A stretch of 64,000 bases of DNA from Acidiphilium sp. C61 (GTDB taxonomy: Bacteria > Pseudomonadota > Alphaproteobacteria > Acetobacterales > Acetobacteraceae): positions 1 through 64,000 of the forward strand of contig NZ_CACTIA010000005.1 in the NCBI RefSeq assembly GCF_902712915.1, in the 5' to 3' direction. Positions 53,094 through 63,655 of this stretch are shown here, in pieces. Position 1 is the stretch's first letter; every line of letters begins with the position of its first letter. The translations under genes were made by a program, and so were the position numbers. The notes under the pieces were generated by a model. That model was not told the DNA's origin, did not search any database, and saw only the letters and a program-made list of their open reading frames with translations.

Positions 53094-54234
53094 CTGCTGC
53101 CCCTTCGAGACAGGCCTCGATCACCCGCGCCACCTGCGCGTCGTCGAGATCGGGATGCAGCGGCAGCGCCATGATCCGGGTTGCCACATCCTCGGACACC
53201 GGCAATGCCGCCCCGTCATGCGCGGCGCGATAGGCCGGCTGGTGATGCAGCGGCTTCGGGTAATATACGGCGCTCGGAACACCGCGGGCGCGCAGCCGCG
53301 CCTGCATCGCCTCGCGCGCCGCGCCATCGCGCAGCAGCACCGCATAGATCGCCCATGCGCTCGAACTCTGCGGCACGCGGACGGGGGTGGCAAACACCGA
53401 TGCCAGCGCCGCGTCATAGCGCCGGGCGATCGTCTCGCGCCGCACCAGTTCGGCCTCGAACACGTCGAGCTTGGCGAGCAGCACCGCCGCCTGCAGCGTG
53501 TCCAGCCGCCCGTTCATGCCGATCCGCTGCACATCGTAGCGCGTCGTCCCCTCGCCATGGGTGCGCAGCGAGCGATACAGCGCCGCGCGCTCATCGCTCT
53601 CGGTGAACAGCGCTCCGCCATCGCCATAGGCGCCGAGCGGCTTCGAGGGGAAGAAGCTGGTCGCCGTCGCATCCGCAGTGCGGCCGAGGCGCTCGCCGCC
53701 GAGGGCGGCGCCGAAGGCCTGGGCACAGTCATCCAGCGTGAACAGCCCGTGCCGGTCGGCAATGTCGCGCAGCGCCGGCCAGGGCGCGGGCTGCCCGAAC
53801 AGATCGACGCCAACCACCGCCCGCGGCCGCAGCAATCCGGCCGCGCGCACCGCGCCGATGCGCGCCTCCAGATGCGTGGGGTCGATCTGGAAGGTCGCCG
53901 GATCGATATCGACAAAGACCGGCGTCGCACCGAGCAGCAGCGGCACCTCGGCGGTCGCGGTATAGGTGAAGGCCGGCAGGAACACGGCATCGCCCGGCCC
54001 GATCCCCTCCGCCATCATCGCGATCTGCAGCGCGTCGGTGCCCGAGCTCACGCTGACGCAATGCGCCGCGCCGCAGAAGGCGGCGAGCCGCTGCTCCAGC
54101 TCGGTGACTTCGGGGCCAAGGATGAACTGGCCATGCGCCAGCACGGCGTCGATCCGCGTCCGCAGGCCGGCGCCGAGCCGCGCCTGCTGCGCCTTGAGAT
54201 CGAGAAACGGAATCGGGGGAAGATCGGTGTCCAT
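53080..54234 (-). CDS. DegT/DnrJ/EryC1/StrS-type sugar aminotransferase
   Basis: 384 residues: IPFLDLKAQQARLGAGLRTR, SVSSGTDALQIAMMAEGIGP, FLPAFTYTATAEVPLLLGAT, LDDCAQAFGA and FFPSKPLGAYGDGGALF, with the PLP lysine in the last block. Transaminates a keto-sugar nucleotide. With the adjacent dehydratase (54244-56145), it probably makes an amino-deoxy sugar for O-antigen, capsule or protein glycosylation. Confidence 0.92.
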   Translation of the reverse strand: MDTDLPPIPFLDLKAQQARLGAGLRTRIDAVLAHGQFILGPEVTELEQRLAAFCGAAHCVSVSSGTDALQIAMMAEGIGPGDAVFLPAFTYTATAEVPLLLGATPVFVDIDPATFQIDPTHLEARIGAVRAAGLLRPRAVVGVDLFGQPAPWPALRDIADRHGLFTLDDCAQAFGAALGGERLGRTADATATSFFPSKPLGAYGDGGALFTESDERAALYRSLRTHGEGTTRYDVQRIGMNGRLDTLQAAVLLAKLDVFEAELVRRETIARRYDAALASVFATPVRVPQSSSAWAIYAVLLRDGAAREAMQARLRARGVPSAVYYPKPLHHQPAYRAAHDGAALPVSEDVATRIMALPLHPDLDDAQVARVIEACLEGAADAAR

Positions 54235-54243
54235 CGGCGTTAT

Positions 54244-56145
54244 CTAGCCGGTCGGGCCCGCCGCGGCGAGGGGTTGCGCGCCGAACTCGGGCACCAGCCT
54301 CGCCAGCGCCGCGAGCGCGGCCGCCGCCTCGCCACGCTGGATCAGGGCGGCCAGCTCGTCGAAGGCGCGGCCGACCAGGGCCGCGTCCGCCACCCGGGGT
54401 GCGGCCATCAGCAGGCCGGCAAACCCGGTCTCGATCGGGCGTTCGGCGCCGTGGAACAGCTCCTCGAACAGTTTTTCTCCCGGCCTGAGCCCGGTGAAGC
54501 GGATCGGGATGTCGAGATCGGGCCTGAGCCCCGCAAGGCGGATCATCTGCCGCGCCAGATCGACGATCTTCACCGGGTCGCCCATGTCGAGCACGAAGAT
54601 CCCGCCCTGTGCGACCGGCAGCGCCGCATCCGAGCGGCCGACCACGGCGGCCTGCAGCACGAGCGAGACGGCCTCGCGCACGGTCATGAAATAGCGCCGC
54701 ATGTCGGGATGCGTCACCGTGAGCGGCCCGCCGCGGCCGAGCTGGCGGCGGAACAGCGGCACCACCGAGCCGGTGGAGCCGAGCACGTTGCCGAACCGCA
54801 CGGTGACGATCCGCATCCCCGCCTGCCGCCGCGCCGCGACGTCGAGCCCCTGGGCATACATCTCCGCCAGCCGTTTCGACGCCCCCATCACCGAGGAGGG
54901 GTTCACCGCCTTGTCTGTCGAGATCAGCACCATCAGCCCGGCGCCGGCGGTACGCGCGGCATCGGCGACGTTGCGGGTGCCGAGCGCGTTGGTGGCGATG
55001 CCTTCCAGCGGGTTGGCCTCGACGATCGGCACATGTTTCAGCGCCGCCGCGTGGAACACCAGGTCTGGCCGCCATTCGGCGCAGAGCGCCTCGATCCGCG
55101 CGCGGTCGCGCACATCGGCGATCACCGCCGCGCGCGCGAGGCCCGGCAGCAGCTCCGATAGTTCGAGATCGATCTGCCACAGCGCGAATTCGCTCGAATC
55201 GAGCAGGACGAGCCGCGCCGGCCCGAACCCCGCGACCTGCCGGGCCAGTTCCGAGCCGATCGAGCCGCCGGCGCCGGTCACCAGCACGCAGCGCCCCTGG
55301 ATCATCCGCGCCATGCCCTCGCGGTCGAGCGCGACCTGCGGGCGGTTGAGCAGGTCCTCGATGGCGATCGGGCGCAGCGCGGTCTCCGGCTCGCCCGGCG
55401 TGGTGGGCGAGAGGGCGGTCGGGCGCGGGGCGCGGGCGGTGCGGATGCCGCGGCGCTCGGCCTCGTCCATGATCTCGCGCAGCGCCGGGCCGACAAGTTC
55501 GCGGCTCGCCACGACCAGCACGGCCGGCATCTGCCCGGCCTCGGCCAGTCGATCGAGCGCGGTTGCCAGCCCGCTGACCTCGCCGAGAATCGGCACGTTA
55601 TGAATGCGCCGGCCGGTCTCCCGCGCCGAACCGGCCAGCACGCCGATCACCCGGTAGCGCTGGTGGCTTTCGCGCGAGAGGGCGGCGAGGAACAGCTCCG
55701 CTCCCTCGCCATCGCCGAGCAGCAGCGCGTTTTCGGCATCGTCCGCCGGTGCTTCGCGCCGGGTGCGGGCCATTCGATAAAGCACGCGCGGCGCCAGCAG
55801 TGCCAGGCCGAGCGTGATGATCAGCAGCGGTGGAAAGCTTGCCGAGGGGATCCGCGCGCCAACGCCTACGAGCAGAAGCACGATCAGCAATGCGGCGGAG
55901 ACCGCGCTCGCCAGCACTGCGATCGCGTCGGGCAGGGCGGTGAAGCGCCAGTGCTGTCGTGACAGGCCGAACGGCGCGCCGATCAGCCAGATCGCCGCCG
56001 ATCCGGCGAGCGGCAGGATGGGCGGCGAAGGCATCGGTTGCGCCGGGTCGGCCAGCCAGCAGGCGGCGATCACCGCCAGCGCGGCCAGCAGGCCGTCGAG
56101 GGCAAAATTGACCGCGATGCGGATCTGGCTGCGCTGCAACGTCAT
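54244..56145 (-). CDS. membrane-bound UDP-sugar 4,6-dehydratase (CapD/WbpM-like)
   Basis: 633 residues. Four N-terminal membrane helices (FALDGLLAALAVIAACWLAD and following) anchor a cytoplasmic NAD-binding domain: VLVTGAGGSIGSELARQVAG, VFHAAALKHVPIVEANPLEG, LISTDKAVNPSSVMGASKRL. Acts on UDP-HexNAc as the first step of deoxyamino sugar synthesis. Divergent from putA. Confidence 0.93.
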   Translation of the reverse strand: MTLQRSQIRIAVNFALDGLLAALAVIAACWLADPAQPMPSPPILPLAGSAAIWLIGAPFGLSRQHWRFTALPDAIAVLASAVSAALLIVLLLVGVGARIPSASFPPLLIITLGLALLAPRVLYRMARTRREAPADDAENALLLGDGEGAELFLAALSRESHQRYRVIGVLAGSARETGRRIHNVPILGEVSGLATALDRLAEAGQMPAVLVVASRELVGPALREIMDEAERRGIRTARAPRPTALSPTTPGEPETALRPIAIEDLLNRPQVALDREGMARMIQGRCVLVTGAGGSIGSELARQVAGFGPARLVLLDSSEFALWQIDLELSELLPGLARAAVIADVRDRARIEALCAEWRPDLVFHAAALKHVPIVEANPLEGIATNALGTRNVADAARTAGAGLMVLISTDKAVNPSSVMGASKRLAEMYAQGLDVAARRQAGMRIVTVRFGNVLGSTGSVVPLFRRQLGRGGPLTVTHPDMRRYFMTVREAVSLVLQAAVVGRSDAALPVAQGGIFVLDMGDPVKIVDLARQMIRLAGLRPDLDIPIRFTGLRPGEKLFEELFHGAERPIETGFAGLLMAAPRVADAALVGRAFDELAALIQRGEAAAALAALARLVPEFGAQPLAAAGPTG

Positions 56146-56207
56146 GGTGCTCTGTCTGTAGCGGAATTGCCCGCCGCCGTCATAGGGTGCACCGCAGCGA
56201 CGAAATT

Positions 56208-56261
56208 GGTTGCACCTAATTTACCAAAAGGTGTAACCCGCTCTGCATCAAAGGTGCAACC
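56208..56261 (+). promoter_or_regulatory. three-site PutA-type operator
   Basis: GGTTGCACCT at 56208-56217, AGGTGTAACC at 56229-56238 and AGGTGCAACC at 56252-56261. The third is an exact inverted copy of the first; the second has one mismatch. Centres are 21 and 23 bp apart, about two helical turns. The core GTTGCA is the sequence recognised by E. coli PutA's ribbon-helix-helix domain, and this PutA has such a domain, so autorepression is likely. Confidence 0.65.
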
Positions 56262-56279
56262 GCAAGAGGAGGGACGGCA

Positions 56280-59200
56280 ATGGCTGTCAGCACGATGGGG
56301 GTCAAGCTCGACGATCAGGTCCGCACCCGGCTCCGCGCCCAGGCCGAGCGCGAGGGGCGGACGACACATCACCTCGTCAAGCAGCTCATTCTTGCCGGGC
56401 TGGAACGGCTCGAACGCGGCGAGACGCTCGACGCCGCCGCCACCGCGGAGGACGATGCGCCGGCCGCCGTGCCCTTCCTCGAATTCGTCCAGGACGTGCA
56501 GCCGCAGACCGTGCTGCGGGCTGCGATCACCGCCGCCTACCGGATCCCGGAGACCGACGCCGTCGCCGGGCTGATCGAGGGCGCGACCCTGCCAGCCGCC
56601 GCCGCGAAACAGGGGCGGGCGACCGCGACCAGCCTCGTCACCGCGCTGCGCGCCCGCCGCAATGCCGGCATGGTCGAGACCTTGCTCCAGGAATACGCGC
56701 TGTCGAGCCATGAGGGCATCGCGCTGATGTGCCTGGCCGAGGCGCTGCTCCGCATCCCCGATGCTGCCACGCGCGACGCCCTGATCCGCGACAAGATCGG
56801 CGCCGGCGACTGGCAGAGCCATCTCGGCGGCAACAAGTCGGTCTTCATCAACGCCGCCACCTGGGGGCTGCTGCTCACCGGCCGGCTGAACGCCACCGCG
56901 AGCGAGGCGGGCCTGTCCTCGGCGCTGAGCCGGCTGCTCGCCCGCGGTGGCGAGCCGGTGGTCCGCCGCGGCGTGAACATCGCGATGCGACTGATGGGCG
57001 AGCAATTCGTCATGGGCCGCACCATCGGCGAGGCGCTGGCCAATGCCCGCAAGCGCGAGGCGAAAGGCTTCGCCTATTCCTACGACATGCTGGGCGAGGC
57101 CGCACTCACCGCAGCCGACGCCGCGCGCTACTATCGCGACTACGAACAGGCGATCCATGCGATCGGGGCCGCCTCGGGCGGCAAGGGGATCTATCGCGGG
57201 CCCGGCATTTCGGTGAAGCTCTCGGCGCTGCATCCGCGCTACAGCCGCGCCCAGCGCGCCCGGGTGATGGAGGAACTGGCGCCGCGGCTCAAGGCGCTGG
57301 CCCTGCTCGCCCGCCGCTACGATATCGGCATCAACATCGACGCCGAGGAAGCCGACCGGCTCGACCTCTCGCTCGACCTGCTGGAAGGCCTCTGCTTCGA
57401 GCCGGGCCTTGCCGGTTGGAACGGCATCGGCTTCGTGGTGCAGGCCTACCAGAAGCGCGCGCGCGCGGTGATCGAGTTCCTGATCGACCTCGCCCGCCGC
57501 AGCCGCCACCGGCTGATGGTCCGGCTGGTCAAGGGCGCCTACTGGGACAGCGAGATCAAGCGCGCCCAGCTCGACGGGCTGGAAGGCTTCCCTGTATTCA
57601 CTCGCAAGATCCACACCGACCTGTCCTACCTCGCCTGCGCGCGAGCGATGCTGGCGGCGCGCACCGAGATATTTCCGCAATTCGCGACGCATAACGCGCT
57701 GACGCTGGCGAGCATCCATGCCCTTGCCGGGCCGGCCTTCGAGGTGGGGGACTACGAGTTCCAGTGCCTGCATGGCATGGGCGAGCCGCTGTATGAGGAG
57801 GTCGTCGGGCCGCAGAAGCTCGACCGGCCCTGCCGGATCTACGCGCCGGTCGGCACTCATGAGACGCTGCTCGCCTATCTCGTCCGCCGGCTGCTGGAGA
57901 ACGGCGCCAATACCTCCTTCGTCAACCGCCTCGCCGATCGGCGCGTGCCGGTCGAGGCGCTGATCGAGGACCCGGTCACCGCTGCGAGGAAGATCGAGCC
58001 GCTCGGTGCGCCGCATCCGAAGATCGCGCTGCCAGCGGCGATTCTGGGCACGCGGCGCAGCTCCGCCGGGTTTGATCTTGCCAGCGAGCAGCGTCTCGCC
58101 TCGCTCGGCTCGGCGCTGCTGGCGAGTCTCGAGAAGGACTGGCGCGCCGCTCCGCCGGATGCCGACCCAGCGGCACCGGGCCGGGCCGTGCTCAACCCCG
58201 CGAATACCGCCGACCGAGTGGGCACCGCCATCGAGCCGGATGAGGGCGCGGTCGGCGCCGCACTTGCCCGCGCCGCCGCCATGGCGCCGATCTGGCAGGC
58301 GACGCCCGCCGCCGAGCGCGCTGCGATCCTGCTCCGCGCCGCCGACCTGCTCGAACACCGCATGCCGGCGCTGGTCGGGCTGATCGTGCGCGAGGCCGGC
58401 AAGTCGCTCCCGGCGGCGATCGGCGAGGTGCGCGAGGCGGTCGATTTCATGCGCTATTACGCGGGCCAGCTACAGGACGGGTTCGACAACGAATCCCACC
58501 GCCCGCTCGGCGTGGTGGCGGCGATCAGCCCGTGGAATTTCCCGCTCGCCATCTTCACCGGCCAGGTTGTTGCCGCACTTGCCGCCGGCAATGTGGTGCT
58601 TGCGAAACCGGCGGAGGAAACCCCGCTGATCGCCGCCCAGGGCGTGCGGATCCTGCACGAGGCCGGGGTGCCGGCGGATGCGTTGCAACTGCTGCCGGGC
58701 GATGGGCGGACGGGCGCCGCGCTGGTGGAGGATGCAAGGGTCGGCGGCGTGGTGTTCACCGGCTCGACCGCGGTGGCACGGATGATCCAGGCCACGCTCG
58801 CGCGTCGCCTCGATGCTCATGGGATGCCGGTGCCGCTGATCGCCGAGACCGGCGGGCAGAACGCGATGCTGGTCGATTCCTCGGCGCTGCTGGAACAGGC
58901 GGTGGGCGATATTGTGACCTCTGCCTTCGATTCCGCCGGCCAGCGCTGCTCGGCCCTGCGCATCCTGCTGGTGCAGGACGACATTGCCGATGCGCTGCTC
59001 GCCATGCTGCGCGGGGCGATGGAGGAACTCGCCGTCGGGGCGACGGACCGGCTGTCGAGCGATGTCGGCCCGGTGATCACGCAGGAGGCGCGGGACAATA
59101 TCCGCACCCATGTCGCGGCAATGGCAGGGCGAGGGCACAAGGTATTCTCGGTGGCGCTGCCGCCGGAGACCGAGGGCGGCTGGTTCGTGGCGCCGACGAT

Positions 59201-60092
59201 GATCGAGATCGACCATCCGTCGGCGCTGGAGCGCGAGGTGTTCGGGCCGGTGCTCCATGTGGTGCGCTATCGCCGCGAGCAGCGGAATGCCATGATCGAG
59301 GCGGTGAATGCGCTTGGCTATGCGCTTACCTTCGGCGTGCACAGCCGGATCGACGAGACGATCGCGCAGGCGATCGGCAAGGCCGAGGCCGGTAATATCT
59401 ACGTCAACCGCAACATCGTCGGCGCCGTGGTCGGCGTGCAGCCCTTCGGCGGGCATGGGCTGTCGGGCACCGGGCCGAAGGCGGGCGGGCCGTTCTATCT
59501 GCGCCGGCTGCTGGCCCGGCGGCCGATGCCGCATGGCGCGGGCGAAGCGGCGCCGGCACTGGCGAAGCTGATCGGCTGGATGCGGGAGCAGGGGATCGAG
59601 ACCGCGCCAGCGCGCCGGTATGAGGCGGCCGGCTCGTTCGGCGACGCCGAGTTGCCAGGGCCGGTGGGCGAGCAGAACACGTTGCGGCTCAAGCCGAAGG
59701 GGAGGGTGCTTTGTCGGGCCGCGAGTTTTGCCGGGTTGTGGCGGCAGGTTGCCGCGTGCCATGCCACCGGCAATCTGCCACTGGTGCTCTGTGTGGGGGC
59801 TGAGGCCGAGATCGCCCGCATGCCGGCGGAAATCCGCCCGGCTTTGGCACCGGAGGATGCGGTGCTGCGGGCGGACTTCCAGGCCGTGCTGTTCGAGGGG
59901 CATCGCGATGCGCTGATTGCGCTGCAGATGGCGCTGGCGGAGCGGGACGGGCCGATCGTGCCGGTCCATGCCCTGCCGGCGGAGGAACATTTCGAGTGGG
60001 ATTATCCGCTCGAATTCCTGCTCGAGGAGCAGTCGGTCAGTGTCAATACCGCGGCGGCGGGGGGCAATGCCAGCCTGATGTCGATCGGCTGA
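56280..60092 (+). CDS. putA: trifunctional proline utilisation protein PutA
   Basis: 1,270 residues, a full trifunctional PutA. Residues 1-50 are a ribbon-helix-helix domain (MAVSTMGVKLDDQVRTRLRA); then proline dehydrogenase with FAD (YDMLGEAALTAADAARYYRD, KLSALHPRYSRAQ, MVRLVKGAYWDSEIKRAQ); then P5C dehydrogenase with Glu in AETGGQNAMLVDSSAL and catalytic Cys in FDSAGQRCSALRIL; then a C-terminal extension. Oxidises proline to glutamate, feeding electrons to quinone, and represses its own gene when proline is absent. GAGGAGGG precedes the ATG. Confidence 0.97.
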   Translation: MAVSTMGVKLDDQVRTRLRAQAEREGRTTHHLVKQLILAGLERLERGETLDAAATAEDDAPAAVPFLEFVQDVQPQTVLRAAITAAYRIPETDAVAGLIEGATLPAAAAKQGRATATSLVTALRARRNAGMVETLLQEYALSSHEGIALMCLAEALLRIPDAATRDALIRDKIGAGDWQSHLGGNKSVFINAATWGLLLTGRLNATASEAGLSSALSRLLARGGEPVVRRGVNIAMRLMGEQFVMGRTIGEALANARKREAKGFAYSYDMLGEAALTAADAARYYRDYEQAIHAIGAASGGKGIYRGPGISVKLSALHPRYSRAQRARVMEELAPRLKALALLARRYDIGINIDAEEADRLDLSLDLLEGLCFEPGLAGWNGIGFVVQAYQKRARAVIEFLIDLARRSRHRLMVRLVKGAYWDSEIKRAQLDGLEGFPVFTRKIHTDLSYLACARAMLAARTEIFPQFATHNALTLASIHALAGPAFEVGDYEFQCLHGMGEPLYEEVVGPQKLDRPCRIYAPVGTHETLLAYLVRRLLENGANTSFVNRLADRRVPVEALIEDPVTAARKIEPLGAPHPKIALPAAILGTRRSSAGFDLASEQRLASLGSALLASLEKDWRAAPPDADPAAPGRAVLNPANTADRVGTAIEPDEGAVGAALARAAAMAPIWQATPAAERAAILLRAADLLEHRMPALVGLIVREAGKSLPAAIGEVREAVDFMRYYAGQLQDGFDNESHRPLGVVAAISPWNFPLAIFTGQVVAALAAGNVVLAKPAEETPLIAAQGVRILHEAGVPADALQLLPGDGRTGAALVEDARVGGVVFTGSTAVARMIQATLARRLDAHGMPVPLIAETGGQNAMLVDSSALLEQAVGDIVTSAFDSAGQRCSALRILLVQDDIADALLAMLRGAMEELAVGATDRLSSDVGPVITQEARDNIRTHVAAMAGRGHKVFSVALPPETEGGWFVAPTMIEIDHPSALEREVFGPVLHVVRYRREQRNAMIEAVNALGYALTFGVHSRIDETIAQAIGKAEAGNIYVNRNIVGAVVGVQPFGGHGLSGTGPKAGGPFYLRRLLARRPMPHGAGEAAPALAKLIGWMREQGIETAPARRYEAAGSFGDAELPGPVGEQNTLRLKPKGRVLCRAASFAGLWRQVAACHATGNLPLVLCVGAEAEIARMPAEIRPALAPEDAVLRADFQAVLFEGHRDALIALQMALAERDGPIVPVHALPAEEHFEWDYPLEFLLEEQSVSVNTAAAGGNASLMSIG

Positions 60093-60115
60093 TTTTTGTC
60101 CCCCCCTTAGGGGGT

Positions 60116-60166
60116 TAGAGCATCGTTATCCGATCAGATGACTCCATCCGATCGGATGATGCTCTA
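60116..60166 (-). repeat. REP-like palindromic element at alaS 3' end (copy 2)
   Basis: 51-bp imperfect palindrome beginning TAGAGCATC and ending GATGCTCTA with inner arms TATCCGATC and ATCCGATCGGAT. The first three bases on the minus strand are the TAG stop of alaS (60164-60166). It shares 20 or more bases with the element at 30527-30561 and may act as a terminator. Confidence 0.75.
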
Positions 60167-62800
60167 GCCACCGAGGGATGCGCGGATCGCGGCGAGCGCC
60201 TCGTCGGCCTTGGCGCCATCCGGGCCACCGGCCTGGGCCATGTCCGGCCTTCCGCCGCCACCCTTGCCGCCGACCGCTTCCGAAGCAGCGCGGACCAGGG
60301 TGACGGCGTTGAACCGGTCGGTCAGGTCGGCCGAGATGGCGACAACGATGCTCGCCTTGCCCTCGGCGGTGGACACCAGGGCGGCGATGCCCGAGCCCAT
60401 CGATTTCAGGATGGAATCCGCCAGCGATTTCAGGTCGCGCGGCGAGACCTCGCCGAGATTGCGGGCGGCGAGCTTGATACCCGCGACCTCCTCGATCTCG
60501 GACGCGGCGCCGCCGGTGGCGAGCTTGCGCTGCAGATCGGCGATCTGCCGCTCGAAGCGTTTTTTCTCCTCCAGCAGGGCAGCGATACGGGCAGGGAGTT
60601 CGGCGGGGGCGACCTTGAGCGTGGCGGCTGCCTCTTCCAGCAGGTCGGCGGCGGCCTCGGTGGCGGCGAGGGCGGCTTCGCCCGTGACAGCCTCGATGCG
60701 GCGGATGCCGGCAGCGACCCCTGATTCGGCGAGGATGCGGAAGGCGCCGATATCGCCGGTGCGGCCGACATGGGTGCCGCCGCACAGCTCGATCGAATAG
60801 GCGGACTTCCCGCCATCGCCGGCGCCCATCGAGACGACGCGCACCTCATCGCCGTATTTCTCGCCGAACAGAGCCATCGCGCCGCGCTTGACCGCTTCAT
60901 CGGGCGTCATCAGCCGGGTTTCCACCGCGGCGTTCTCGCGGATGCGCGCGTTGACCTCGCGCTCGACAGCGCGCAGTTCCTCGCCCGTCACCGGGCGGGG
61001 CTGGGAGATGTCGAAGCGCAGACGGTCCGGCGCGTTCAGGCTGCCTTTCTGCGTCACGTGCGGACCAAGGGCGCGGCGCAGCGCCTCGTGCAGCAGGTGA
61101 GTCGCCGAATGGTGGGCGCGAATGGCGCCGCGGCGGGCGTGATCGACCTCGGCATGAAGGGAGTCGCCGGGGGCAATCTCGCCTTCCTCGATCGTGCCGT
61201 AATGGACGAAGAGATCGCCGGCCTTTTTCTGCGTGTCGGTGACGCGGATGATAACGCCGGGGGCGGTGAGCGTGCCGGTATCGCCGACCTGCCCGCCGCT
61301 TTCGGCGTAGAACGGCGTCTGGTTGAAGATGAGGGCGACCTCCTGCCCAGCCTCGGCGCGGCCGGCGGGGGCGCCCTTCACCACCACGGCGAGGAGGCTG
61401 GCATCGCTCTCCTCGGTCGAATAGCCGAGGAACTCGGTGCCGCCGAGACGATCGCGCAGGTCGAGCCAGACGGTTTCGGTCGCGGCATCGCCGGAGCCGG
61501 CCCAGGCGGCGCGGGCGCGCGCCTTTTGCTCGGCCATCGACGCGGTGAAGCCTACATGATCGAGGCCGCGATGCTGTTCGCGCAGCGCGTCTTCCGTCAG
61601 GTCGAGCGGGAAGCCGTAGGTGTCGTAGAGCTTGAAGGCGACAGCGCCGGGGAGTTTCTCGCCCGAGCCGAGTTTCTGCACTTCGTCTTCGAGGAGCGAA
61701 AGACCGCGTTCGAGCATCACCGCGAATTTCTGCTCCTCGAGCTTCAGCGTCTCGACGATCAGGGCCTCGGCGCGGGGGAGTTCCGAAAAGGCCACGCCCA
61801 TCTGGCGGGTGAGTGCGGGAACCAGGCGGTAGATGAAGGGCTCGCGCATGCCGAGCCGGTGGGCGTGGCGCATGGCGCGGCGCATGATCCGGCGCAGCAC
61901 ATAGCCGCGGCCCTCGTTCGAGGGCAGCACGCCATCGGCGATCAGGAAGGAGGTGGCGCGAAGATGATCCGCGATCACGCGGTGGCTGACCTTGTGCGCG
62001 CCGTCGGGATCAGTTTGCGAAACCTCGGCAGACGCAAGGATAAGGGCGCGCAGCGTGTCGGTGTCGTAATTGTCGTGCTTGCCCTGGAGGATGGCCGCGA
62101 AGCGCTCGAGGCCCATGCCGGTGTCGATCGAGGGGCGAGGCAGGCGGTTGCGCACGCCGGCCGGTTCCTCGAGGAATTGCATGAATACGAGGTTCCAGAT
62201 CTCGATGAAGCGGTCGCCATCCTCGTTTGGGCTGCCCGGCGGGCCGCCGGGAATCGCGGGGCCGTGATCGTAGAAGATTTCCGAGCAGGGACCGCAGGGG
62301 CCGGTATCGCCCATGCGCCAGAAATTGTCGTCCGTCGCGATCCTGATGATTTTCTCGTCCGGCAATCCGGCGATCCGTTTCCAGAGCGAGGCGGCCTCAT
62401 CGTCCTCGTGGTAGACGGTGACGAGCAGCTTGTCTTTCGGGATGCCGAAATCCTTCGTGAGCAGGGTCCAGGCATTCTCGATCGCGACGTCCTTGAAATA
62501 ATCGCCGAACGAGAAGTTGCCGAGCATCTCGAAGAAGGTGTGGTGCCGGGCGGTGTAGCCGACATTGTCGAGATCGTTGTGCTTGCCGCCGGCGCGGACG
62601 CATTTCTGCGAGGATGCGGCGCGGACATAGGGCCTGTGCTCATGGCCGGTGAAGACGTTCTTGAACGGCACCATGCCAGCATTGACGAACATCAGCGTCG
62701 GGTCGTTGCGGGGCACCAGGGGGGCCGAGGGCACCACCTCGTGGCCGTTGCGGGCGAAGAAGTCGAGAAAGGTTGCGCGGATGTCGTTGCTGGAGGTCAT
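60164..62800 (-). CDS. alaS: alanyl-tRNA synthetase
   Basis: 878 residues from [20 protein letters not shown]; class II motifs [20 protein letters not shown] and [20 protein letters not shown], the editing domain with [18 protein letters not shown] and [13 protein letters not shown], and a C-terminal DHHA1-like domain ending [16 protein letters not shown]. Charges tRNA-Ala and edits mischarged Ser/Gly. An ATG five codons upstream (62815) is possible. Confidence 0.97.
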   Translation of the reverse strand: MTSSNDIRATFLDFFARNGHEVVPSAPLVPRNDPTLMFVNAGMVPFKNVFTGHEHRPYVRAASSQKCVRAGGKHNDLDNVGYTARHHTFFEMLGNFSFGDYFKDVAIENAWTLLTKDFGIPKDKLLVTVYHEDDEAASLWKRIAGLPDEKIIRIATDDNFWRMGDTGPCGPCSEIFYDHGPAIPGGPPGSPNEDGDRFIEIWNLVFMQFLEEPAGVRNRLPRPSIDTGMGLERFAAILQGKHDNYDTDTLRALILASAEVSQTDPDGAHKVSHRVIADHLRATSFLIADGVLPSNEGRGYVLRRIMRRAMRHAHRLGMREPFIYRLVPALTRQMGVAFSELPRAEALIVETLKLEEQKFAVMLERGLSLLEDEVQKLGSGEKLPGAVAFKLYDTYGFPLDLTEDALREQHRGLDHVGFTASMAEQKARARAAWAGSGDAATETVWLDLRDRLGGTEFLGYSTEESDASLLAVVVKGAPAGRAEAGQEVALIFNQTPFYAESGGQVGDTGTLTAPGVIIRVTDTQKKAGDLFVHYGTIEEGEIAPGDSLHAEVDHARRGAIRAHHSATHLLHEALRRALGPHVTQKGSLNAPDRLRFDISQPRPVTGEELRAVEREVNARIRENAAVETRLMTPDEAVKRGAMALFGEKYGDEVRVVSMGAGDGGKSAYSIELCGGTHVGRTGDIGAFRILAESGVAAGIRRIEAVTGEAALAATEAAADLLEEAAATLKVAPAELPARIAALLEEKKRFERQIADLQRKLATGGAASEIEEVAGIKLAARNLGEVSPRDLKSLADSILKSMGSGIAALVSTAEGKASIVVAISADLTDRFNAVTLVRAASEAVGGKGGGGRPDMAQAGGPDGAKADEALAAIRASLGG

Positions 62801-62954
62801 GGAGCGGCCGGTCATTCCTGAGACATGGTTCTCCCCCTGCCATACCGCAGGGTTGCGGTAATGTCATCCGCGCGCAGGTCGATGGGGAAGGCGAACCCGC
62901 GGGAATGGATGATGCTTCAGTTGTCGGGCCAGGCGTTTCGGGACATCATCGGCC

Positions 62955-63638
62955 ATGGCACCGCATGACGCCGAGCTGACCGCCGACCTGTTGCTGCGCG
63001 CCTACCGGCTCGGCCTCTTTCCGATGGCGGAGCGGCGGGATTCGGCGACGCTGCATTTTCTCGATCCCGAGCGACGGGGGGTGCTGCCGCTCTCCGGCTT
63101 CCATCTGCCGCGGCGGCTGGCGCGCACGCTGCGGGCAACGCCCTGCGAGATCGTCGCCGACCGCGATTTCCCGGCACTGATCGCCGCTTGCGCGGCGCCA
63201 GCCCCGGGACGGATGGAAACCTGGATCAATGCCGGGATCGAGCGGCTGTTCATCGAACTTCACGAGCGCGGCCATGCCCACAGCATCGAGGTATGGCGGG
63301 AGGGCGTTCTGGTCGGCGGGCTTTACGGTCTCGCGATCGGCGGTGCATTTTTCGGCGAGAGCATGGTTTCGCGGGAGCGCGATGCGTCGAAACTGGCGCT
63401 GGTGCATCTGGTCGCACGGCTCAGGCTGGGTGGGTTCACGCTGCTGGATACGCAGTTCCTGACCGTGCATCTGGCCCGGTTCGGCGCGATGGAGGTGAGC
63501 CGGGCTTCCTATCACGCGAGGCTCGCCGCGGCCGTGGCGCAACCGGCGCGCTGGCTGGCAGACCCGCCGGCACCGCGGCTCGCCGCCGAGATCGCCTGTC
63601 TTGCGGCCGCCGGGGCGAACAAGGCTGACGAAGGTTAA
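62955..63638 (+). CDS. aat: leucyl/phenylalanyl-tRNA-protein transferase
   Basis: 227 residues: LLLRAYRLGLFPMAERRDSA, TWINAGIERLFIELHERGHA-HSIEVW, GGLYGLAIGGAFFGESMVSR and LLDTQFLTVHLARFGA. Adds Leu or Phe to proteins with N-terminal Arg/Lys for degradation by ClpS-ClpAP. Divergent from alaS. Confidence 0.95.
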   Translation: MAPHDAELTADLLLRAYRLGLFPMAERRDSATLHFLDPERRGVLPLSGFHLPRRLARTLRATPCEIVADRDFPALIAACAAPAPGRMETWINAGIERLFIELHERGHAHSIEVWREGVLVGGLYGLAIGGAFFGESMVSRERDASKLALVHLVARLRLGGFTLLDTQFLTVHLARFGAMEVSRASYHARLAAAVAQPARWLADPPAPRLAAEIACLAAAGANKADEG

Positions 63639-63655
63639 AGAAACTTAAAATCAGT

